Assembly: GCA_029204225.1 (NCBI GenBank)
Contig: CM055108.1
Coordinates: 10,805,782-10,869,781 of the forward strand
Direction: 5' to 3'
From: Diphasiastrum complanatum
Taxonomy: Eukaryota > Streptophyta > Lycopodiopsida > Lycopodiales > Lycopodiaceae
Length of the DNA stretch: 64,000 nt
This document shows positions 57,723 to 64,000 of the stretch, in pieces. The position numbers and the translations under genes are program-made. The notes under the pieces were generated by a model, which ran no database searches, was not told where the DNA came from, and saw nothing but the letters and a program-made list of their open reading frames with translations. The first letter of the stretch is position 1, and each line of letters opens with the position of its first letter.

Positions 57723-58079
57723 GTTTTAGTACATACAAAAATTGGCGTCAATGCTTGTAATATATTTAGAAGACACTTGTGAATATATATTATAAACTAA
57801 ATCAAGCTATGTGTAAGTTTTATCATTATCAGAATTATATGTAGCCAGCGTAATCACATTCAACAATCAAGCTGAAGTTATCACTTCAAGCATTGTACTC
57901 GTTTGTTTTGATATTAATCAGAGTGCAAATTTTTGTCTCACTACTATATTGTTCATTTGCGCAATTTGTATGAATCATTCGTCTTGAATATTTCTGCTGC
58001 TAACTGTTGAGTTTCCGATCCTACACGCCTACGCTCAAAGCTTCCAGCTTCCGCTGCCGGTCACCGACGTTTTGCGACA
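57723..58079 (+). mobile_element. Copia D1 5' LTR, truncated
   Basis: Matches the last 350 bp of the D1 3' LTR and ends TTTTGCGACA. The outer half is missing, as in the facing C1 LTR. Confidence 0.8.
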
Positions 58080-58091
58080 TGGTATCAGGAC
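58080..58091 (+). other. D1 primer-binding site
   Basis: TGGTATCAGGAC, two changes from TGGTATCAGAGC, directly after the LTR end. Confidence 0.75.
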
Positions 58092-58222
58092 AAGCATTTC
58101 AGTAATCTGCATTTCTACTGCGGATTATCAGTCTTGTTTCTATCAAGACGTCTTTCTAGCAAACGTGTAGCCAACAGTATTTTGACATTCGTTGTTTCTA
58201 CCAACGACCTCGTTCAACCAGA

Positions 58223-58827
58223 ATGGATCCATCATCTAGTTCATCTCTCATTGACAAACTCGATGGAGATAACTACCATCTCTGGAAATTCAAGATGAAG
58301 GTTATACTACTAGCCAAAGCACTGTGGGACATAGTTGATGGCACATAGCTCAAACCAGAAGGTGATGCAACCATCATCACCAAGTGGAGACTGAGAGATG
58401 GCAAAGCACTTGCAATGATTTCACCCTCAACATCATGGATACTCATATCAGCCACATACGTGCTGTTTAGACTGCTAAGGATGCATGGGACATCCTAGCA
58501 ACCCTCTACGATATCAGGGATGTGACTTCTAAGCTACACTTGAGAAAGAAATTCTTCACCCTGAGAATGTCTGACGTAGAGAGTGTTTCGAGTCACCTCA
58601 ACATTTTCAAAAACCTTATGGAACCTATGACTGCAACTGGCTCAGTCATAGAAGATTCTGATGCTCTCATGAATCTATTAACGAGTCTACCTGAAGCCTA
58701 CAAAAATTGGATAACAGCAATCTCTACCCAGGAGCAGCTCACTCTATCAAAAGTAATATCATTGCTCCTACAAGAGGAGATCTGAAGATCTGCATCCTCC
58801 TCAGGCTCAGGATCGGATCCTCAAATA
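58223..58827 (+). pseudogene. Copia D1 gag, first part
   Basis: ATG at 58223 reads DPSSSSSLIDKLDGDNYHLW, ALWDIVDGT then a TAG, and LKPEGDATIITKWRLRDGKA. After a frameshift near 58420 comes TSKLHLRKKFFTLRMSDVES, ATGSVIEDSDALMNLLTSLP and LTLSKVISLLLQEEI, ending GSGSDPQ at the inversion breakpoint. Same family as C1. Confidence 0.85.
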
Positions 58828-59760
58828 ACACTATTGTGCTTTGATTGTCACAATAGATTGTTGTAGGAAGTGTTTGTGCAAAGTTGATGTTTGCAAGCAG
58901 TTGCCTTAGCCAGATCGCCTTTTTGGTTGCATTTGTGGGAGGTATATATTCGATATCTGTTGATGATAATGCAACTGAGATCTACTTCCGACAGTTCCAT
59001 GAGATTGGGCCTTGGTTGTATAAAAATACAAATCCATAAGTCGATTTTTTGGTATCGATATCTCCTGTCCAATCCGCATCTATGTAGGCTTCAAGGATGT
59101 TGGCAGTTTGGCTGCCTCCGCAGCAAATGCCGAGAGTTTTTGTTATTTAGATGTACTTCATGACCTTTGTTAGTGCTTTCCAATGAGTTAAGCCTGGATT
59201 TGATAGGAACTTGTTGAGTGTATTGATCGAATATGCAAGTTCTGGTCACGTGTAGATCATTGTGTACATCAGTGAGCCGATGATGGATTGAAACGGGTAG
59301 CGCTTTATTTCATCCTTTTCTGCCTCAGTTTCAGGAGACTGTTCCTTTAATAGTTTTAGTTCAGGGTCGAGTGGAAAGTGACTTGGTTTGCAGTTGGTTG
59401 CTCCAGAATCTAGATACCAGGAATTGATATCCTGTTGTTCTCCGACTTTGGTCATGAACGCAGCTTCATCTTCCTCTTATTGCTGGATTGAGTGACTGGT
59501 TGTTGCATTGTGTGCTTGTTGTTGGAACTGCTGCTTCTTTTCGTTGTTGTACTTCAAAGTTCGGCAGTTCTTGATTTCATGGCCAGTCCTCTTACAGTAT
59601 CTGCAGAATAGTTTTTGCATTGGTTGAAACGATGAAGAAGTTGAATTCGATCCTGAACCAGAATTTGGTCCAGCCTGCATGTTACTCTTCTTGTCAGTAT
59701 AACCTGACTTTATAGATCTCTTGGATCTAAACTTCTGATTTGTCGAATATAGAGCTCTCA
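58828..59760 (-). pseudogene. Copia D1 internal block in inverse orientation
   Basis: Read on minus from 59761: YSTNQKFRSKRSIKSGYTDK, zinc knuckle CRYCKRTGHEIKNC, protease start SWYLDSGAT. An in-frame-looking deletion then joins it to the reverse transcriptase end (FPLDPELKLLKEQSPETEAE, IIGSLMYTMIYT) and to RNase H up to CDxQSTIVL at 58830. The content follows on from gag on the left and precedes the RNase H end on the right, but the whole 930 bp is flipped. Confidence 0.85.
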
Positions 59761-59976
59761 ATCCGATATTTTACTCTCGAAGCAAACATATCAAAATCAA
59801 GTATCATTACCTTAGAGATAAAGTGCATAGCAAGGAAGTAGCATTGGTTTTCTGCAGAACAAACTACATGGCAGCATATTACTTCACAAAGGCTCCATCA
59901 AAGGAGCAACATCTTAGATTTACCAATAAGCTAAATCTAAAAATCAAGGTTTTTCAGGATCCACATTAAGGGGGAG
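59761..59976 (+). pseudogene. Copia D1 RNase H end and polypurine tract
   Basis: NPIFYSRSKHIKIKYHYLRD and YFTKAPSKEQHLRFTNKLNL form the copia RNase H C-terminus on the plus strand, followed by TAAGGGGGAG (59967-59976) directly before the LTR. Confidence 0.85.
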
Positions 59977-60679
59977 TGTCAGATTTCTTATGCTCAGCCT
60001 AAACAAATCGTTCAAGTAATGAACATCCTGAAAACCGAAGGACGACTACATGTTTCGGACCTTTGCATTTTTACCTTTGGAAATTTTTTGTGCCTTAACC
60101 ATTTTCTAGGCACTTTCGCCTTTTTTGCCTTCTTCGCATTTTTTGCACCTTCGCAAAAAGGCAACGCAATGACCAAAATCCATTATAGACCCGCCTTAAA
60201 TAATTTAAAGGCACCTTCGGATTTTTTGGATTTTTTGCAACAATGGCAGATCGATGTCGCCAACTTATCATCAACCCTAAAAATAGCTGGATAGCTAAAA
60301 TATCCAAAGGGCGGTTACCTACTTTGTACTTACAAAAACTAGAGCATTCAATGCTTGTAAGATATTTAGAAGACACTTGTAAATATATACTATAAGCTGA
60401 ATCAAGCTAAGTGTAAATTTTATCATTATCAAAGTTATCTGTAGCCAGCGTAATCACGCTCAACAATCAAGCTGAAATTATCACTTCATGCATTGCACTC
60501 GTTTGTTTTGATATTAATCAGAGTGCAATTTTCTGTCTCACTATTGTATTGTTCATTTGTGCAATTTGTATGAATCATTCATCTTGAATATTTTTGCTGC
60601 TAACTATTGCATTTTCGATCCTACATGCCTACGCTCAAAGCTTCCAACTTCCGCTGCCAGTCACCCATGTTTTGCGACA
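59977..60679 (+). mobile_element. Copia D1 3' LTR
   Basis: 703 bp, TGTCAGATTTCTTATGC...TTTTGCGACA. A relative of the C1 LTR (TGTTAGATTTCTTACGC). Confidence 0.88.
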
Positions 60680-60859
60680 AGAGGTTGGAGCACAAGTTAG
60701 AATTAAAGTAGAACTACTATGTTACTGTACTGTGGGTCCTATTAGTGGATAAGAATCAGTTGGCCTCGCCACGAGGCGAGTCGACAAGATACACGTCCCG
60801 TCAACGGTAACTTGGGCCATGCATGAGTTGCCATAGTGAAGAACTATCATTAGAGACAC
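60680..60859. other. Spacer between D1 and T2
   Basis: No gene. A GGCCTCGCCACGAGGCGAG-like palindrome is at about 60762-60780. Confidence 0.35.
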
Positions 60860-61325
60860 TTAGAGCCCGACGAGGGCCTTTGAGAAAAATGCTCTTTTAT
60901 TTTTTTCTTATTTTCGTTGTCATGTGGACCAATTAAAACCTTAGCTTCGAGGTTCTACGTAACGTAAAATTTTCCAAATGTAAATAAAATAAAAAGTTTT
61001 TAAATATATTGCTGTTTCATCGGGCAGCATGTGGAAATGCTATTGGTTGATGAGGCCTGCCCTTCCAGGTCATCACTGCCCAAAGAGACCCAAAAATATT
61101 GAAAATGAATATGACAGATGGTTGAGATGAGAAAATCGACGTACCATTAATGTATATGCATTGTCAAACCATGGTTAACAGGGTTAACCAGAGTTGATTT
61201 GTGGCGCCAAATAAATCAGTGTTTCAAATTTTTGCCAACACTTTTTCTCAGATTCATGGCTTTTTGTATACGTAAATTTTCAGATTCATAGTTTAATGTT
61301 TCAGATTTTTGCATGCAAATTATGA

Positions 61326-62293
61326 ATGACACCATCAAGGAAGCCATGCTCCTCAATCAACTCTGTGCTTCCATTCAACAAGACAGATGATAATGAATTA
61401 TGGGTGCCAAGAAAATATTCAAAAAACTCTTGGATTTTGATACATCCATCATCAAGAGGAGCATTTGAAAAAAGGAACAAGTCAAAACTATCATTTCGAT
61501 CTTATTGGAAGGCCAGAAAAATTTTTGGATTTCAGAACATCATCAGAGGAAAATCTATTTTTGAAATTCTAGTCCAACATGTATATATGCATTCAAAGAT
61601 AAATGTCCAAGGATTTAACCGTCAGGATCACAAAAAAAACCAATTGTGAGTATTGATATTTTTGATACTTTTTTGTCATTCATAAATATCTATTCCATGT
61701 GCTTCCGTTATCAAATTGAAAAACAAATGTTGAGCTTATGCTTCCTCAGAAAAGACAAAGTCGAATGCATAAGTTTTTGTCTCTTATCAAGTACTAGTAG
61801 ATTTGTTATGTCAGTTTATATATACTAGAGCTTACTGTGTTTTTTATCATTTCAGGAAACAATTTTCCTTGATGATTTCGCAATTCGTCGAGGAGGGCAG
61901 AGATCTTCTGCTGGAGAATTTTCAAGAGATCATGCATTGGGGCACTATCTGAAGTCCTTCAAGAATAATGAGATAAGTGTTGCCCATTTAAAGTTTCATC
62001 AACATGGTGAAACTATGATTATGACAATCAAGGCACTGTCTCATTTTCTTGGAGGACATAATTTCAATAAGGTGCATAAAATAATTTTTGTAAAGAAAAC
62101 TATTGCGGTTAAAATTTTAGGATATGGACCAGTGAATTTCATGCTCAGATCATCTCATTTTGCAGTGTATGCTGCTTACGTTGATCTGAGTAAGCATGAA
62201 AATTATGAGCTATTGGATCCATACGAAAGAAGAAAATTGTTGCATGATTCTAAGTTGCAACTTTCATTGAAAAAAATATCAGAAGTAGATTAG
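61326..62293 (+). pseudogene. T2 ORF-A relative
   Basis: Exon 1 (61326-61645) carries the N-terminus shared with T1 ORF-A (SRKPC, NELWVPRKYSKNSWILIHPS, LVQHVYMHSK). A GT donor is at 61646 and an AG acceptor at 61855. The long open continuation (ETIFLDDFAIRRGGQRSSAG ... SLKKISEVD, 61856-62293) is one base out of phase with exon 1, and an A8 run at 61632-61639 could explain the slip. The second half has no clear match in T1 and no motif I recognise. Function unknown. Confidence 0.5.
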
Positions 62294-62379
62294 ATACTGC
62301 TGAATTGTACTTTGTAAATATTTTTATTTAATATACAAAATTTTATTGTGTGTCTATAACCTACTAGCTTGTATAAATT

Positions 62380-63906
62380 TGCATGCTTTTTGAAATTTTT
62401 TATAATCTGTCGATTGTGTATTATGACGAATTTGGATTCTTTTGTAAAACCATAGGAAAAGTTGCAGTATATAGCTATTTTTGTGCTAGTCCCGCCATGT
62501 TGTGTACTTTTATGAAATGCCGCTCTTGCTTGCCAATGAGATTTTTCCATTTCTTGCGATAACCACATGCTAAGACTTCCACTATTTCTTGCAAAAGAAT
62601 GTCGAATGATGTCGTAATATGTGCTGCATGTCATAAAAACATAATCTAAATCAGTACCAAAAGTATCTAGTTTAATTGCACATATTTGTCTATCGTAGTG
62701 TAAAATCAAAATCTTACCATATAACATGTTATATGATCAACACCCCATGCACTTTGAACTACATCCACAAATCCATTGGTTGTTTTTAGTATCATTTGTA
62801 TATCAGTATTTGAAAATTTATCTTTTCTCAAGTATTTCACCATGTTGTCTAACTTTTTCCAAATTTCTACTTTGTGTATACGAGTAGAACCTTCTTCTTT
62901 GAAATCTTGAGTTGCTGCAATAATTTCTTTCCAAACCGTGTATTGAACCTTTTATTGTTTGCCAAAATAATTTGATAAAAATCTTCGAGCTTTAGATCCT
63001 CCAATGCGCGACTTGCATGGACTATTTGTCATCTTTTTTTATTTTAACGTGGCCTTTATGTAAGCCTGCTTTGGACAACACATCCTCTAATCTGGAAATA
63101 GCTTCATTTGCAGAGGCCTCTGGCTCGGAATTCCATGCAAACAAGATGTGAAGATATATTATTTTTTCTATAATACGCATCTCCGCATGCAATGTACATA
63201 TATGAATATTTCATAGAGGAATCGGTAGTATAGGTTTCCAATTAGGATCTTCTCGATCTCTTGATATTCTCGTACTCCTTGTCATATCATTTTCTGATTG
63301 AACACTGAAATTGAGGCCTTCTGAGTCTTCTGGATTTGAAAGTGCTCCATTCATGATCGTGAGACTGACTCTTTTCATTTTTTGTCCTTTTATAATTTCA
63401 TACTCATCTAACTTGAGAACAACTATCCACTTGTTATTGACGTTCTCATTTGTAATATCGTAAAAATTTATGATGAATGTTAATAACTGATTAATGCCAA
63501 GAAATAAATTGTTGGAATTGTTATAAACTAGACTTTATCCTTTCGAGCAATACACTTCATTGATATGAGATGGATTACCAACTATTGTCTGCATACCATG
63601 GTTTAACATGTCTTTTTTTTTTTAAAGATGAAATGGTCGTGGGATTAAAAAGTTTTTAATATTTACCTGTGCAAATGCCTCCTTTATCATCTTAAACATT
63701 GTTGCATATGCTTCTCTACTGATGCTAGAAAAGTCACATGCCCCCTGAAGCAATGTAGTGTCTAATATTTTTCCAACTTCATCCATAATGCTATTAGTAA
63801 CTGAAGCCTTAATCTTTTTCATTTTGTTATTATTTAACATTGATTTCATACATTTAGAAGTCAAGATAGAGCCTAGTGAGTTTCCAACTGAAATCTCATC
63901 GGCCAT
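62380..63906 (-). pseudogene. T2 transposase-like gene
   Basis: Minus strand from 63906: GNSLGSILTSKCMKSMLNNN and YATMFKMIKEAF, aligning with T1 DFIAGKYMKHFLKGKDL and SYCKEF. Then KWIVVLKLDEYEIIKG, NWKPILPIPL then a stop, IHICTLHAEMRIIEKIIYLH, LFAWN, GGSKARRFLSNYFG, VWKEIIAATQDF, a GT-type exon end after ITCYM, and finally SGSLSMWLSQEMEKSHWQAR with QHGG. The WHLAVDLKTL...CxxC part of T1 is not found at the expected place (63240-63330), so either an internal deletion or divergence has removed it. The upstream part lies beyond the window. Confidence 0.6.
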
Positions 63907-64000
63907 GGTCTACAACAACCAATGCTGATCTGCATTGCAAACATAATGTTCATGAAAATGTCAGTAGAAATTAAGACATTCATAGTATTCACAGCAATAT

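Larger units (their letters stand above)
60860..64000. mobile_element. T2: second, diverged copy of the T1 transposon family, cut by the window end
   Basis: It has the same gene arrangement as T1: a plus-strand ORF-A relative and a convergent minus-strand transposase-like gene, with matching motifs in both. The left end is uncertain; CTTAGAGCCCGACGAGGGCC at 60870-60890 resembles the T1 terminal repeat only loosely. There is no H3-like gene: the two convergent genes are back to back at about 62.3 kb. Confidence 0.65.

Noticed and set aside
59246-59455. A novel protease-reverse transcriptase fusion protein
   Set aside because: It is a deletion joint within the inverted block of copia D1, not a functional gene.

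Overview
This window looks like nuclear DNA of a land plant with a repeat-rich genome. The evidence is nested Ty1/copia and Ty3/gypsy LTR retrotransposons, a CACTA transposase, GT-AG introns of about 90-115 bp, and a plastid-type phospholipase A1/DAD1-family lipase. No feature fixes the clade. A decayed retroelement tail at 27.2-27.8 kb belongs to a family I associate with non-seed plants and algae, so a fern, bryophyte, lycophyte or gymnosperm is as likely as a flowering plant. No bacterial, viral, plastid, rRNA, tRNA or CRISPR signal was seen.

Layout. 0-3.2 kb: broken CACTA transposase (minus). 3.4-20.9 kb: remains of a copia family (family A) hosting two insertions. The first is a 7,067-bp DNA transposon, T1 (3999-11065), with 37-bp terminal inverted repeats differing at one base. 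The second is a structure at 12.06-17.9 kb whose two ends are inverted copies of the same gag gene. 20.9-24.8 kb: AT-rich intergenic DNA with one decayed copia 3' end. 24.8-26.7 kb: the only clearly intact cellular gene, a minus-strand lipase with a TATA box. 27.2-45.7 kb: retroelement fragments in both orientations, including copia C2, gypsy gag-protease, gypsy integrase, a partial copy of element X and copia family A. 45.7-55.7 kb: minus-strand copia C1, split by the complete non-autonomous LTR element X (49235-53887, perfect 5-bp target duplication ATATC). 57.7-60.7 kb: plus-strand copia D1 of the same family as C1, carrying a clean internal inversion. 60.9-64.0 kb: T2, a second, diverged copy of the T1 family, cut by the window edge.

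Main discovery. T1 carries, between its two other genes, a gene for a long divergent histone H3-like protein. It starts with the exact canonical H3 tail ARTKQTAR. It then has an acidic/polar stretch and a polyproline linker, and ends in a recognisable complete H3 histone fold. The gene has its own TATA box and very probably one intron. T2 shares the other two genes of the family (a plus-strand protein ORF-A and a convergent minus-strand transposase-like protein) but has no H3-like gene, so H3 is probably cargo acquired by T1. A DNA transposon carrying a histone H3-tail mimic fused to an H3 fold is the observation most worth following up.

The transposable-element genes mostly carry stops, frameshifts or truncations. 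Where a clean reading exists it is stated. All family assignments were made by eye from motifs.
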